From an uncultured Methylocystaceae bacterium (lineage in GTDB: Bacteria > Pseudomonadota > Alphaproteobacteria > Rhizobiales > Beijerinckiaceae), in assembly GCA_937870755.1 (NCBI GenBank), contig CALMZV010000130.1, positions 1-64,000 of the forward strand: 64,000 bases of DNA, given 5' to 3'. The position numbers were made by a program, and so were the translations under genes. The notes beneath the pieces were generated by a model. That model was given only the letters and a program-made list of their open reading frames with translations. It made no database searches and was not told the DNA's origin. Shown piece after piece: positions 9,975-19,013 of the stretch; position 1 is the stretch's first letter, and the number at the start of each line of letters is the position of its first letter.

Positions 9975-9994
9975 CGTCGCGTTCGCGCGCGACG
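9975..9994 (+). other. Hairpin in the secY leader
   Basis: Arms CGTCGCG (9975-9981) and CGCGACG (9988-9994) with a six-base loop lie 25 bp before the secY start. A TATATA stretch at 9932-9937 could be a -10 element, but no good -35 sits at the right distance. This 123-bp gap is one of the larger ones in the cluster, so a leader or internal promoter is possible but not shown. Confidence 0.3.
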
Positions 9995-10018
9995 CTCCGG
10001 ATCGTTTGAGGAACACCC

Positions 10019-11353
10019 ATGGCGTCGGCTGCCGAACAGCTTGCTGCGAGCATCAATTTCTCGGCCTTTTCGAAAGCCGAAGAACTGAAGAAGCGAATCT
10101 GGTTCACGCTCGGCGCGCTGATCGTCTACCGGCTCGGCACCTATATTCCGGTGCCCGGCATCGACCCCGACGCGTTCGCCCAGTCTTTCATGGGCAAGAA
10201 CCAGGGCGTGCTCGAACTGTTCAACATGTTTGCGGGCGGCGCCGTGCAACGCATGGCGATCTTCGCGCTGAACATCATGCCGTATATCTCGGCTTCGATC
10301 ATCATCCAGCTTCTGACCTCCGTCGTGCCTTCGCTCGAGGCGATCAAGAAGGAAGGCGAGCAGGGCCGCAAGATCCTCAACCAGTACACCCGCTATCTCA
10401 CCGTGGTTCTGGCCGCGTTCCAGGCCTACGGCATCGCCATCGGCCTCGAAGGGCAGACGGGCGTGGTGGCGGAGCCCGGCTGGTTCTTCCGCATCTCGAC
10501 GGTGCTCACGCTGATGGGCGGCACGATGTTCCTGATGTGGCTCGGCGAGCAGATCACCTCGCGCGGCATCGGCAACGGCTCGTCGCTGATCATCTTCGCC
10601 GGCATCGTGGCGGCGTTTCCGTCGGCGGTCGCCAACACGCTCGAACTCGGCCGCCAGGGCGCGCTGTCGACGGGGCTGATCCTGGCGGTGATCGTGATGT
10701 CGATCTTCGTCGTCGCGTTCATCGTGTTCGTGGAGCGTGCGCAGCGCCGGCTGCTCATCACCTATCCCAAGCGCCAGCACGGCAACCGCGTCTACGAGGG
10801 GCAGACGTCGTTCCTGCCGCTGAAGCTCAACACGTCGGGCGTCATTCCGCCGATCTTCGCCTCCTCGCTGCTGCTGCTGCCGACGACCATCGCGAATTTC
10901 ACGCAGACCTCCGGCGCGACGGGCTGGCTGGCCACGGTCACTCAGCTGCTCGGCCACGGCCGGCCGCTCTACATGCTGCTCTACGTGGCGCTGATCGTGT
11001 TCTTCGCGTTCTTCTACACGGCGATCGTGTTCAATCCGGTGGAGACCGCCGACAACCTCAAGAAGCACGGCGGATTCATTCCCGGCATCCGGCCGGGCGA
11101 GCGCACGGCGCAGTTCATCGACCAGGTGCTGATGCGCATCACGGTGATCGGGGCGGCCTATCTGGCGATCATCTGCCTCTTACCCGAAATGCTGATTTCC
11201 TATGCGGCCATGCCGTTCTATTTCGGCGGCACATCGCTCTTGATCGTGGTCAGCGTCACCATGGACACGGTTGCGCAAATCCACGGCCACCTGCAGGCTC
11301 ATCAATACGAGGGGCTGGTGCGCAAGGCGAAGCTGCGGGGGAAGAAAAGATGA
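10019..11353 (+). CDS. secY: Sec translocase channel subunit SecY
   Basis: The 444-residue inner-membrane protein forms the protein-conducting channel of SecYEG. It shows ten hydrophobic segments, the N-terminal block [20 protein letters not shown], the plug region after PGIDPDAF and a basic C-terminus. Its TGA overlaps the adk ATG by two bases (ATGA at 11350-11353). No rpmJ follows, as is usual in alphaproteobacteria. Confidence 0.97.
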   Translation: MASAAEQLAASINFSAFSKAEELKKRIWFTLGALIVYRLGTYIPVPGIDPDAFAQSFMGKNQGVLELFNMFAGGAVQRMAIFALNIMPYISASIIIQLLTSVVPSLEAIKKEGEQGRKILNQYTRYLTVVLAAFQAYGIAIGLEGQTGVVAEPGWFFRISTVLTLMGGTMFLMWLGEQITSRGIGNGSSLIIFAGIVAAFPSAVANTLELGRQGALSTGLILAVIVMSIFVVAFIVFVERAQRRLLITYPKRQHGNRVYEGQTSFLPLKLNTSGVIPPIFASSLLLLPTTIANFTQTSGATGWLATVTQLLGHGRPLYMLLYVALIVFFAFFYTAIVFNPVETADNLKKHGGFIPGIRPGERTAQFIDQVLMRITVIGAAYLAIICLLPEMLISYAAMPFYFGGTSLLIVVSVTMDTVAQIHGHLQAHQYEGLVRKAKLRGKKR

Positions 11354-11928
11354 GATTGATTCTGCTTGGACCGCCGGGAGCGGGCAAGGGCACGCAGTCG
11401 GAACGGCTGGTGAAGACATACGGCATTCCGCAGCTCTCCACCGGCGACATGCTGCGCGCGGCGGTGAAGGCGGGCACGCCGGTGGGGCTGAAGGCGAAGG
11501 CCGTGATGGACGCCGGCGGGCTCGTCTCCGACGAGATCGTCATCGGCATCATCAAGGACCGCATCAAGGAGGCGGACGCCGCCAAAGGGTTCATTCTCGA
11601 CGGATTCCCGCGCACGGTGGCGCAGGCCGAGGCGCTGGACACGCTCCTGAAGGCCGAGAACATGAATCTCGACGCCATCGTCGAACTGAAGGTCGACGAG
11701 AAGGCGCTGCTGGCGCGAATCGAAAACCGGGCCCGCGAGACGGTGGCCGCCGGCGGCACGGTGCGCGCCGACGACAATCCGGAGAGCTTCAAGATCCGGC
11801 TCGACGCCTATCGCGAGCAGACCGCGCCGGTGTCGGCCTATTATGCGGGGCAGGGGCGCCTGAAGACGGTGGACGGCATGGCGCCGATCGACGACGTGAC
11901 GAAGGCGCTGGACAAGGCGCTGGGCTGA
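11350..11928 (+). CDS. adk: Adenylate kinase (short form)
   Basis: The 192-residue protein makes 2 ADP from ATP and AMP. The P-loop GPPGAGKGT is at residues 7-15 and the AMP-site motif DGFPRT near residue 84. The LID is the short type without the zinc or long insert, as in many alphaproteobacteria. ATG 11350 overlaps the secY stop, so translation is probably coupled. A terminator-like hairpin follows. Confidence 0.96.
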   Translation: MRLILLGPPGAGKGTQSERLVKTYGIPQLSTGDMLRAAVKAGTPVGLKAKAVMDAGGLVSDEIVIGIIKDRIKEADAAKGFILDGFPRTVAQAEALDTLLKAENMNLDAIVELKVDEKALLARIENRARETVAAGGTVRADDNPESFKIRLDAYREQTAPVSAYYAGQGRLKTVDGMAPIDDVTKALDKALG

Positions 11929-11947
11929 ACGGCCCCATTTTCCGGCG

Positions 11948-11980
11948 AAAGCGCGTCCGACCGGCGCGCTTTTGTCGTTT
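11948..11980 (+). terminator. Probable terminator after adk
   Basis: Arms AAAGCGCG (11948-11955) and CGCGCTTT (11965-11972) with a nine-base loop are followed by the T-rich TGTCGTTT. It lies 19 bp after the adk stop and probably ends at least part of the spc transcript. Confidence 0.6.
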
Positions 11981-12015
11981 TCGGGCCGGAACCCGCGGCG
12001 CGCGTCCAATTTTGC

Positions 12016-12044
12016 TTGACCTGCCGGCGCCGAGACCTTAATCA
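12016..12044 (+). promoter_or_regulatory. Candidate sigma-70-type promoter of the alpha operon
   Basis: TTGACC (12016-12021) and TAATCA (12039-12044) are separated by exactly 17 bp in the 270-bp gap between adk and rpsM. The position, just after a terminator and before the rpsM-rpsK-rpoA-rplQ set, supports a dedicated promoter. This is a sequence match, not mapped. Confidence 0.5.
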
Positions 12045-12067
12045 GCGCCATCCGATTTCGAAACCGG

Positions 12068-12099
12068 CCCGGCTCCCTTTCGGGAGGCGCGGGTTTTTG
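12068..12099 (+). terminator. Terminator-like hairpin in the rpsM leader (possible attenuator)
   Basis: A stem with inner arms CTCCC (12073-12077) and GGGAG (12082-12086), loop TTTC, can be extended imperfectly by CCCG against GCGGG and is followed by five T (12094-12098). It lies after the candidate promoter at 12016-12044 and 100 bp before rpsM. It could terminate read-through from adk or attenuate the alpha operon. Confidence 0.5.
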
Positions 12100-12198
12100 T
12101 GTTTCGGAGCGGGTCAAACCTCCGCATGGGCCGGCCTCCACCGGACGCGGAATTCAATCGAACCGAACGCCTCGCCGCGTTCCCACATGGAGACGAAA

Positions 12199-12567
12199 AT
12201 GGCTCGTATAGCCGGCGTCAATATTCCGACGAACAAGCGCGTCGTCATCGCCCTTCAGTATATCCACGGCATCGGCCCGAAGATCGCGGGCGAGATCTGC
12301 GACAAGGTCAACATTCCGTCCGAGCGCCGCGTCGCGCAGCTGACGGACGCCGAAGTGCTGCAGATTCGCGAGACGATCGACCGCGACTACATGGTCGAGG
12401 GCGACCTGCGCCGCGAAACCGCGATGAACATCAAGCGCCTGATGGACCTTGGCTGCTATCGCGGCCTGCGCCATCGCCGCCAGCTTCCGGTGCGCGGCCA
12501 GCGCACCCACACCAACGCCCGCACCCGCAAGGGCAAGGCCAAGCCGATCGCCGGCAAGAAGAAGTAA
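12199..12567 (+). CDS. rpsM: 30S ribosomal protein S13
   Basis: ATG 12199 gives 122 residues starting [20 protein letters not shown] and ending with the signature [21 protein letters not shown]13 lies in the 30S head and touches P-site tRNA. TGGAGACG upstream provides the ribosome-binding site; the in-frame ATG at 12187 overlaps it and is less likely. First gene of the alpha operon. Confidence 0.96.
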   Translation: MARIAGVNIPTNKRVVIALQYIHGIGPKIAGEICDKVNIPSERRVAQLTDAEVLQIRETIDRDYMVEGDLRRETAMNIKRLMDLGCYRGLRHRRQLPVRGQRTHTNARTRKGKAKPIAGKKK

Positions 12568-12642
12568 TCCCGTTCCGCCGCGCGCGGAGACCGTCTCACT
12601 CCCGAGCGCCTGGCATCACGGGCGCGCCAGAAGGATGTCTAC

Positions 12643-13032
12643 ATGGCCAAGGAAGCAACCCGCGTTCGTCGCCGCGAACGCAAGAATATCGTTTCGGGCG
12701 TCGCGCACGTCCATTCCTCGTTCAACAATACGATGATCACCATCACCGATGCGCAGGGCAACACGATCTCGTGGTCGTCCTCGGGCACGATGGGGTTCAA
12801 GGGATCGCGCAAGTCGACGCCCTACGCCGCGCAGATGGCGGCCGAAGACGCCGCGCGCAAGGCGTCCGAGCACGGCATGCGCACGCTGGAAGTGGAAGTG
12901 TCGGGGCCGGGTTCGGGCCGCGAGTCCGCGCTGCGCGCGCTGCAGGCGGCGGGCTTCACCGTCACCTCCATCCGCGACGTGACGCCGATCCCGCACAACG
13001 GCTGCCGTCCGCCCAAGCGCCGCAGGGTATAA
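12643..13032 (+). CDS. rpsK: 30S ribosomal protein S11
   Basis: The 129-residue protein has the typical [20 protein letters not shown] block and the C-terminal [18 protein letters not shown]. It lies in the 30S platform. The last 17 bases through the stop codon are repeated directly after the gene (13032-13048). Confidence 0.97.
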   Translation: MAKEATRVRRRERKNIVSGVAHVHSSFNNTMITITDAQGNTISWSSSGTMGFKGSRKSTPYAAQMAAEDAARKASEHGMRTLEVEVSGPGSGRESALRALQAAGFTVTSIRDVTPIPHNGCRPPKRRRV

Positions 13033-13048
13033 AGCGCCGCAGGGTGTA
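13015..13048 (+). repeat. 17-bp tandem duplication at the rpsK stop
   Basis: Copy one (13015-13031) begins AAGCGCCGCAGGG and covers the final Lys-Arg-Arg-Arg-Val codons and most of the TAA. Copy two (13032-13048) differs at one base (A to G) and lies downstream of the stop. Together they resemble a slipped-strand duplication. Confidence 0.85.
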
Positions 13049-13182
13049 GGCGCGACCCACGAGGTTTCGCACCGGTTTTCATGCGCGACGCCGACGGGCC
13101 CGCGCATGAATTTGAAGCTCGAGGCGCCGCGCCAGGGTCGACGGACCGATATGCCGGCGTTCGAACAGCGAAAGGTTGAAAC

Positions 13183-14202
13183 GTGTCGATCCAGAAGAAC
13201 TGGCAGGAACTGATCCGGCCGAACAAGCTCGAAATCACGCTCGGCGACGACGCCAAGCGCACGGCCACGATGGTCGCCGAACCGCTGGAGCGCGGCTTCG
13301 GGCAGACGCTCGGCAACGCGCTGCGCCGCATTCTCCTGTCCTCGTTGCAGGGCGCCGCGATCACGTCCGTCCACATCGACGGCGTGCTGCACGAATTCTC
13401 CTCGATCCCCGGCGTGCGCGAGGACGTGACCGACATCGTGCTCAACATCAAGGACATCGCCATCAAGATGCATGGCGACACGATGAAGCGCATGACGCTG
13501 AAAAAGCAGGGCCCGGGCCCGGTCCTGGCCGGCGACATCTCCACCTCCGGCGACATCCAGATCCTCAATCCCGACCTCGTGATCTGCACGCTCGACGAAG
13601 GCGCCGAAATCCGCATGGAATTCACGGTTTCGACCGGCAAGGGCTATGTGCCGGCCGAGCGCAACCGCGCGGAGGACGCCCCCATCGGCCTCATCCCGGT
13701 CGACAGCCTCTATTCGCCGGTCAAGAAGGTCGCCTATCGCATCGAGAACACGCGCGAAGGCCAGGTGCTCGACTACGACAAGCTCACCATGTCGATCGAG
13801 ACCAACGGCGCCATCGGCCCGGAGGACGCGCTCGCTTACGCCGCGCGCATTCTGCAGGACCAGCTGAACGTCTTCGTGAATTTCGAGGAGCCGCGCCGCG
13901 AGGAAGCCGCCGCGTCCATTCCGGAGCTGGCGTTCAACCCGGCGCTGCTCAAGAAGGTCGACGAACTGGAGCTTTCGGTTCGTTCCGCCAACTGTCTCAA
14001 GAACGACAACATCGTCTACATCGGCGACCTCATCCAGAAGACGGAAGCCGAGATGCTGCGCACGCCGAACTTCGGCCGCAAGTCGCTCAACGAGATCAAG
14101 GAAGTGCTCGCGCAGATGGGCCTGCATCTGGGCATGGACGTGCAGGGCTGGCCGCCGGAGAACATTGAGGAGCTCGCCAAGCGCTTCGAGGAGCACTACT
14201 GA
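13183..14202 (+). CDS. rpoA: DNA-directed RNA polymerase subunit alpha
   Basis: The 339-residue protein starts at GTG 13183 (preceded by GAAAGG). The N-terminal assembly domain (about 1-230) contains the block [17 protein letters not shown]; after a linker, the C-terminal DNA-binding domain (about 255-325) contains [20 protein letters not shown]. Alpha forms the core polymerase dimer and contacts UP elements and activators. It is 150 bp after rpsK and 85 bp before rplQ. Confidence 0.97.
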   Translation: MSIQKNWQELIRPNKLEITLGDDAKRTATMVAEPLERGFGQTLGNALRRILLSSLQGAAITSVHIDGVLHEFSSIPGVREDVTDIVLNIKDIAIKMHGDTMKRMTLKKQGPGPVLAGDISTSGDIQILNPDLVICTLDEGAEIRMEFTVSTGKGYVPAERNRAEDAPIGLIPVDSLYSPVKKVAYRIENTREGQVLDYDKLTMSIETNGAIGPEDALAYAARILQDQLNVFVNFEEPRREEAAASIPELAFNPALLKKVDELELSVRSANCLKNDNIVYIGDLIQKTEAEMLRTPNFGRKSLNEIKEVLAQMGLHLGMDVQGWPPENIEELAKRFEEHY

Positions 14203-14209
14203 GCAATTT

Positions 14210-14233
14210 CCTCTCCCCGCCCGCGGGGAGAGG
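14210..14233 (+). repeat. Extragenic palindrome between rpoA and rplQ
   Basis: Arms CCTCTCCCCGC (14210-14220) and GCGGGGAGAGG (14223-14233) are perfect over 11 bp and almost abut. From memory, the CCTCTCCCC/GGGGAGAGG palindrome is a common dispersed intergenic element in Rhizobiales genomes. Only one copy was noticed here, so its dispersed nature is not shown by this window. Confidence 0.6.
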
Positions 14234-14287
14234 TAACGCGCGGCCGTTCCTTGGCACGGCGGCCGCAGACCCGAAAAGGAGACCGCC

Positions 14288-14707
14288 ATGTATCACGGAC
14301 GCTCGAAGCGGCGTTTCAACCGCACCGCAGAACATCGCAAGGCCATGTTCGCCAATATGGCGCAGGCGCTCATCAAGCACGAGCAGATCGTCACCACGCT
14401 GCCGAAGGCCAAGGACCTGCGTCCCGTGGTCGAGAAGCTGGTCACGCTCGGCAAGCGCGGCGACCTGCACGCCCGCCGTCAGGCGATCGCGCAGATCAAG
14501 GACGTGGATCTGGTCGGCAAGCTGTTTTCGGTGCTCGGTCCCCGCTACAAGGACCGCAACGGCGGCTATACGCGCGTGCTGAAGGCGGGCTTCCGCTTTG
14601 GCGACAATGCGGCGATGGCTGTCATCGAGTTCGTCGACCGCGACGTCGAAGCGCGCGGCAAGGACTCCGGTCCCTCGCAGAACGCCGACGAGACCGAGGC
14701 CGCCTGA
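14288..14707 (+). CDS. rplQ: 50S ribosomal protein L17
   Basis: The 139-residue protein starts [20 protein letters not shown], with the L17 signature near residues 20-55 and a short acidic tail. It lies by the tunnel exit. AAAAGGAG lies 5-6 bp before the start. It ends the alpha operon and is followed by a strong terminator. Confidence 0.97.
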   Translation: MYHGRSKRRFNRTAEHRKAMFANMAQALIKHEQIVTTLPKAKDLRPVVEKLVTLGKRGDLHARRQAIAQIKDVDLVGKLFSVLGPRYKDRNGGYTRVLKAGFRFGDNAAMAVIEFVDRDVEARGKDSGPSQNADETEAA

Positions 14708-14727
14708 AGCCCTCTCGTCTTTGCAAG

Positions 14728-14753
14728 AAGGCGGCCGATCGGCCGCCTTTTTC
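14728..14753 (+). terminator. Intrinsic terminator of the alpha operon
   Basis: AAGGCGGCCGA and TCGGCCGCCTT (14728-14749) form a perfect self-complementary stem followed by a T-run (TTTTT overlapping the end of the stem). It lies 20 bp after rplQ and closes the ribosomal protein cluster. Confidence 0.85.
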
Positions 14754-14888
14754 GTTTGTTTACCGCGTTTTGCGGCCAACCGGCGGCGCGCCGCCCCGGC
14801 CGCGCCATTTACGCAATGCGTGTGAACAATTTAGCGGAATTTTGAGCATTGGCCCCCAGTGTCGCCCTGAGTTCAAGGGGAAGGGCCA

Positions 14889-16277
14889 ATGGGGAAGATG
14901 CAACCGACCGGCTCGATCGGCCTTCGCGCCCTGCTGGGCGACCGTCGCGGGAACGTGGCCATTCTGTTCGGCCTCGCGGTGGTCCCGCTGTTCGGATTCG
15001 TCGGCTCGGCGGTCGATTACGGCAATGGCATCCGCAACCGTTCGCGGCTGGCCAATGCGCTGGACGCCGCCGTTCTGTCGGCCGTCACCACGCATGTGAC
15101 GGACGCGACCGCGCAGGCTGCGGTCGAAAAATACGTGCGCGCCAATCTCGGGCCGCTGCCGGCCAACCAGACGCTGACCGTTTCGGCCAGCGTCGATGCC
15201 TCGCAGGTCGTCACCGCCAACGCCACGCTCACCACGCCGACGTGGGTGATGGGTCTGTTCGGCAAGCCGACCCTGCCGGTGAACGCGACCGCGAAGGCCG
15301 CGCCGGGGCTTGCGGAAAAGATCGAGGTCGCGCTCGTGCTGGACACGACGGGCTCGATGTCGGGGGCGAAGATCGACGGCTTGAAGACGGCCGCCAAGGA
15401 TCTCGTGGCGAGCCTCTATTCGGCTTCGAACGCGACGTCTGCTGTGCGCGTCGGCATCGCGCCGTTCTCCAATCACGTGAACGTCGGGCTCTCGTATCGC
15501 AACGCGAGCTGGATCGCGAACACGCAGGATACGTCGGGCTCCTCCACCTCGTGCTCGGACACCTATCCGAACGCGCAGTATCTCGATCCGGTCCACCATC
15601 CGGCGACCTGCTACGACGACGGCGCGCCCTACGATTGCTCCTGGACGTCGTATAACACCGTCATCCTCGGCGCGCCCGTCAACGTGTGCTCGACCAGCAC
15701 ATGGGCCTCGACGTGGAACGGCTGCGTCGGGTCGCGCAATCATCCGCTCGATCTGCAGGACGCCGTCGACACCGTGAACAAGGTTCCCGGCCTGACGGAC
15801 ACCTGGTGCGCCGCGCCCCTGCAACGGCTGACCAACAGCGTGCCGACGCTCAATGCGCAGATCGATGCGCTCAGCGCCTCGGGCGAAACCTATGTCGCGC
15901 CGGGCTTGCTGTGGGGCTGGCGCCTGCTTTCGCCGAACGCGCCGTTCGCGGACGGAGCGGCCTATAACGCGGCCAAGAAAATCATGATCCTGATGACGGA
16001 CGGCGCCAACACGCGCTCGCCCGATTATCCGGCGCATTGGGGCGGCGACGTCGCGACCGCCAATTCGCTGACCGCGCAGACCTGCGCGAACATCAAGGCG
16101 CAGGGCGTGCGAATCTACACGATCGCCTTCAGCGTCACCGACACGACCATCAAGGGCGTCCTCCAGAATTGCGCGTCCGCGACCGGCGACTACTACGATT
16201 CCGCCACCGTCGCCGACATGCAGGCGGCCTTCGCGGCCATCGGCGCCAAGATCGGCTCGGTGCGGCTCATTCGTTGA
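14889..16277 (+). CDS. TadG-like Flp pilus-type protein with vWA domain
   Basis: The 462-residue protein has an N-terminal TadE/TadG-type segment (GNVAILFGLAVVPLFGFVGS, about residues 21-40) that anchors it in the inner membrane. A von Willebrand A domain follows, with MIDAS residues D152, T154 and S156 in LDTTGSMSG. A Cys-rich insertion near residues 215-310 ends in CAAPLQRLTN, typical of this family, and DGANTRS gives a later part of the metal site. TadG proteins belong to Tad/Flp pilus loci, but no other tad gene is here, so this is an orphan. RBS AAGGGG precedes ATG 14889. The exact role is unknown. Confidence 0.85.
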   Translation: MGKMQPTGSIGLRALLGDRRGNVAILFGLAVVPLFGFVGSAVDYGNGIRNRSRLANALDAAVLSAVTTHVTDATAQAAVEKYVRANLGPLPANQTLTVSASVDASQVVTANATLTTPTWVMGLFGKPTLPVNATAKAAPGLAEKIEVALVLDTTGSMSGAKIDGLKTAAKDLVASLYSASNATSAVRVGIAPFSNHVNVGLSYRNASWIANTQDTSGSSTSCSDTYPNAQYLDPVHHPATCYDDGAPYDCSWTSYNTVILGAPVNVCSTSTWASTWNGCVGSRNHPLDLQDAVDTVNKVPGLTDTWCAAPLQRLTNSVPTLNAQIDALSASGETYVAPGLLWGWRLLSPNAPFADGAAYNAAKKIMILMTDGANTRSPDYPAHWGGDVATANSLTAQTCANIKAQGVRIYTIAFSVTDTTIKGVLQNCASATGDYYDSATVADMQAAFAAIGAKIGSVRLIR

Positions 16278-16288
16278 CAGGAGACCTC

Positions 16289-16627
16289 ATGCGCAGCGCA
16301 ATTTCCCTCGTCGCATTGCTCGGACTGGCCGCCCCCGCGTGCGCCGAAACCTGGCGCGTCAGTCAGGGCGTGAACGGCGCATCCGGCCAATGGAACGTGT
16401 CGATCAATGGCGGCCGGATCAGCGGCGCCGGGACGATGCAGGATCGCGGGCGCATGGTCGGTTTCAAGCTCGTCGGCCAGGTGAAGGACGGCGGTTATCA
16501 GATCGAGCGCGTCGACGTCGCGCCGGCCGACAAATGCTCCTATGTCGCCAGGACCGTCGGGCCGCGGTTCTCGGGCACGGCCATCTGCAACGGCGCGCAG
16601 GGGCCGTGGCGCGTGGAGCGCAAATAG
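16289..16627 (+). CDS. Small secreted protein of unknown function
   Basis: This 112-residue protein has a clear signal peptide (MRSAISLVALLGLAAPACA, cleavage before ETWRV). The mature part is about 93 residues of probable beta structure, with two cysteines (KCSYV and AICNG) that could form a disulfide. GACAGGAG lies 5 bp before ATG 16289. It follows the TadG-like gene by 11 bp and may be co-transcribed with it. I do not recognise the family. Confidence 0.75.
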   Translation: MRSAISLVALLGLAAPACAETWRVSQGVNGASGQWNVSINGGRISGAGTMQDRGRMVGFKLVGQVKDGGYQIERVDVAPADKCSYVARTVGPRFSGTAICNGAQGPWRVERK

Positions 16628-16749
16628 ACCGGTTTGCGATCTGACTGGACGAGCGCGCGGCGCGTCCGGCATTGTCCGCGGCGTCGTTCGCCCTTACCTC
16701 CTTCGCCAGAAGCGCTTAACCTGAACAGCGCAGGCGAGCGGAGGTGTTT

Positions 16750-18168
16750 ATGTCGTTTTCCATGGCGCGCGCGGCGGGCGCGGCGATCGCTCTCGTTCTG
16801 GGCCTCGCCCCGGCGGCGGCGCAGACGGGGCAGGAACGGGCCGCCCCGACCTCACGGGCCGAAGCGCTCCTGTCCTATTCGCCGGTGGTCAAACGGGCGC
16901 AGCCGTCGGTCGTCAACGTCTACGCCTCCCGCCAGGAGCGGCAGGCCTACAATCCGCTGTTCGACGATCCCGTTTTCCGGCGGTTTTTCGGCGATCGGGC
17001 GCCGGGCGGGCCGGGCGGGCCGACCGCGCAGTCGCTTGGCTCCGGCGTGATCGTCGACCCTTCCGGCCTGGTCGTCACCAACCATCACGTCATCGAGGGG
17101 ATGACGAGCGTGAAGGTCGCGCTCAACGACCGGCGCGAGTTCGAGGCCGAGATCGTGCTGCGCGACCCGCGCACCGATCTCGCCGTGCTGCGGCTGAAAA
17201 ACGCGGGTGCGCTGCCGGCGCTGGAGCTCGGCGATTCCGACGGGCTGGAAGTGGGCGATCTCGTGCTGGCGCTCGGCAATCCGTTCGGCGTCGGGCAGAC
17301 GGTCACCTCGGGCATCGTCTCGGCTCTGGCGCGCACGCAGATCGGCATTTCCGACTATGGGTTCTTCATCCAGACGGACGCGGCCATCAATCCCGGCAAT
17401 TCCGGCGGGGCGCTCGTGGACATGCATGCGCGGCTGATCGGCGTCAATTCGGCCATCTTCTCCAAGAGCGGAGGCAGCGTGGGCATCGGCTTCGCCATTC
17501 CCGTCAACATGGTGAAAGTGGTGGTGGCCGCCGCGAAAGGCGGCGGGCAGAAGGTGCGCCGGCCGTGGCTCGGCGCCTCGCTGCAATCCGTGTCCAAGGA
17601 GATCGCCGATTCGATCGGCCTCGACCGGCCGGTCGGCGCGCTGGTGGCCGATGTGGTCGAGGGCGGCCCGGCCGCGAGCGCCGGCGTGAAGCGCGGCGAC
17701 GTGATCGTGGCGGTCGACGGGCAGGCGGTCGACGATCCCGAGGGGCTCGGCTACCGGCTCGGCACCAAGACGCTCGGGGGCGGCTCGCAACTCGACCTGT
17801 TGCGCGCAGGCAGGAAGACGCAGGTCTCCATCAAGCTGACGCCCGCGCCCGAAACGCCCGCGCGCGACCCGGTGAAGCTGAAAGGCGCCAATCCGTTCGC
17901 GGGCGCGACGGTGGTCAACCTGTCGCCGGCGACGATCGAGGAGTTCTCGGTGGAAGGAAATGCGAAAGGCGCCGTGGTGGCGGAGGTCGACGAGAATTCG
18001 CCGGCCGCCGCGCTCAACCTGCAACGCGGCGATGTGGTGATGGCGGTCAACGATCAGAAGATCGCCACCACGCGCGACCTCGAGAAATCCGCCAGCGGGC
18101 GGCATTATTTCTGGAAGATCACCATCGGCCGCGCCGGACAGGTGCTGACGACGGTGACCGGCGGCTAG
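16750..18168 (+). CDS. Periplasmic Do-type serine protease (DegP/HtrA family)
   Basis: The 472-residue protein has a signal peptide ending near AAAQ (residue 25), a trypsin-like domain with the triad H113 (TNHHVIEG), D143 (RTDLAVL) and S218 (NPGNSGGAL), and two C-terminal PDZ domains (about 265-350 and 385-470). It degrades or refolds damaged envelope proteins. ATG 16750 is preceded by GGAGG at 16740-16744. It could be degP, degQ or mucD, which cannot be told apart here. Length is normal for the family. Confidence 0.93.
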   Translation: MSFSMARAAGAAIALVLGLAPAAAQTGQERAAPTSRAEALLSYSPVVKRAQPSVVNVYASRQERQAYNPLFDDPVFRRFFGDRAPGGPGGPTAQSLGSGVIVDPSGLVVTNHHVIEGMTSVKVALNDRREFEAEIVLRDPRTDLAVLRLKNAGALPALELGDSDGLEVGDLVLALGNPFGVGQTVTSGIVSALARTQIGISDYGFFIQTDAAINPGNSGGALVDMHARLIGVNSAIFSKSGGSVGIGFAIPVNMVKVVVAAAKGGGQKVRRPWLGASLQSVSKEIADSIGLDRPVGALVADVVEGGPAASAGVKRGDVIVAVDGQAVDDPEGLGYRLGTKTLGGGSQLDLLRAGRKTQVSIKLTPAPETPARDPVKLKGANPFAGATVVNLSPATIEEFSVEGNAKGAVVAEVDENSPAAALNLQRGDVVMAVNDQKIATTRDLEKSASGRHYFWKITIGRAGQVLTTVTGG

Positions 18169-18237
18169 AGCGATTTCCGATTCTATTGGACCGGTTGGAA
18201 GAACAGATTCCGTTCCGTGCGCGCCCATCCGGGAAGC

Positions 18238-18286
18238 GCCCTCGTCCTTCGAGACGCCGCCATCGGCGGCTCCTCAGGATGAGGGC
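18238..18286. repeat. Dispersed palindromic element between convergent genes
   Basis: The arms begin GCCCTCGTCCTTCGAGACG on the left and end CTCCTCAGGATGAGGGC on the right, with a perfect core GCCGCC-ATC-GGCGGC. From memory, elements pairing CCTCATCCTGAGGAGC with GCGTCTCGAAGGATGAGG are abundant in Rhizobiales intergenic regions. It sits between the convergent protease and ParA genes and may fold as a bidirectional hairpin. Confidence 0.7.
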
Positions 18287-18302
18287 GAGCAAATTGCGTG
18301 CT

Positions 18303-19013
18303 TTACGCCGCGCGGGCTTTGGCGCCCGTCTTGCCGGCGGGTTTGGCGGCGGTCCTGGTCGCGGCCTTCGCGGGCGCCTTCTTCGCGGCGCCGCGGTTGA
18401 GGCGGCGTTTGATCGACGCCCAGAGCGCACGCATTTCTTCGGCCGCCACGCCGTGGGGCGCGCATTCGGTCACGCCGCGTCCGAGGCGGGCGGCTTCCTG
18501 ATAGTCCACCCGCGCCGAGACGAGCGGCGTGAGCAGACCGCCCATCGCCTCCAGCGCAGCCGCGCCCATCTCCACCCGCGCGCTCTGCTGGGCGGGCGGG
18601 CACTGGTTGAGCAGGAAGGCGTAGTCGCGGCCGAGCGCGCGAATGGCGGCGCGGGTCTTCTCGCTGCCCCACAGGTCGAACGCGTTGGGCCGCGCGGGGA
18701 CGATGCAGAGATCGGCGTTCCTCGCGGCGGCCGTCACCGCGCCTTCCTCGGCGCCGGGCGTGTCGATGACGACGAGGGTGAAGCCCTGTTTCTCCAGCGC
18801 GGCCAGCACCTGCCGCAGCTTGCCGGCTGGCACGGCCTCGACCGGAATGTCCTTGGCCTTACGGGCTTTCGACCATTTGACGAGAGAACCGAGATTGTCC
18901 ATGTCGATGACAAAGACACGTTCTCCAGCCTGGTGCGCCGCGACGGCGACGCAGGATGCGAGCGTGCTCTTTCCCGAGCCGCCCTTCTGAGTGACGAAGG
19001 CGATGATCCGCAT
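18303..19013 (-). CDS. Orphan ParA/Soj-family ATPase
   Basis: The 236-residue protein has a deviant Walker A motif KGGSGKST (residues 10-17), the switch VIDMDNLGSLVKWS and Walker B LVVIDTPG. The last 35 or so residues are rich in Lys, Ala and Arg. Family members partition plasmids, chromosomes or protein complexes by dynamic ATP-dependent dimerisation. There is no parB, parS or partner gene beside it, so it is not the chromosomal parAB pair. The basic tail could bind DNA or the membrane; that is inference. Confidence 0.88.
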   Translation of the reverse strand: MRIIAFVTQKGGSGKSTLASCVAVAAHQAGERVFVIDMDNLGSLVKWSKARKAKDIPVEAVPAGKLRQVLAALEKQGFTLVVIDTPGAEEGAVTAAARNADLCIVPARPNAFDLWGSEKTRAAIRALGRDYAFLLNQCPPAQQSARVEMGAAALEAMGGLLTPLVSARVDYQEAARLGRGVTECAPHGVAAEEMRALWASIKRRLNRGAAKKAPAKAATRTAAKPAGKTGAKARAA

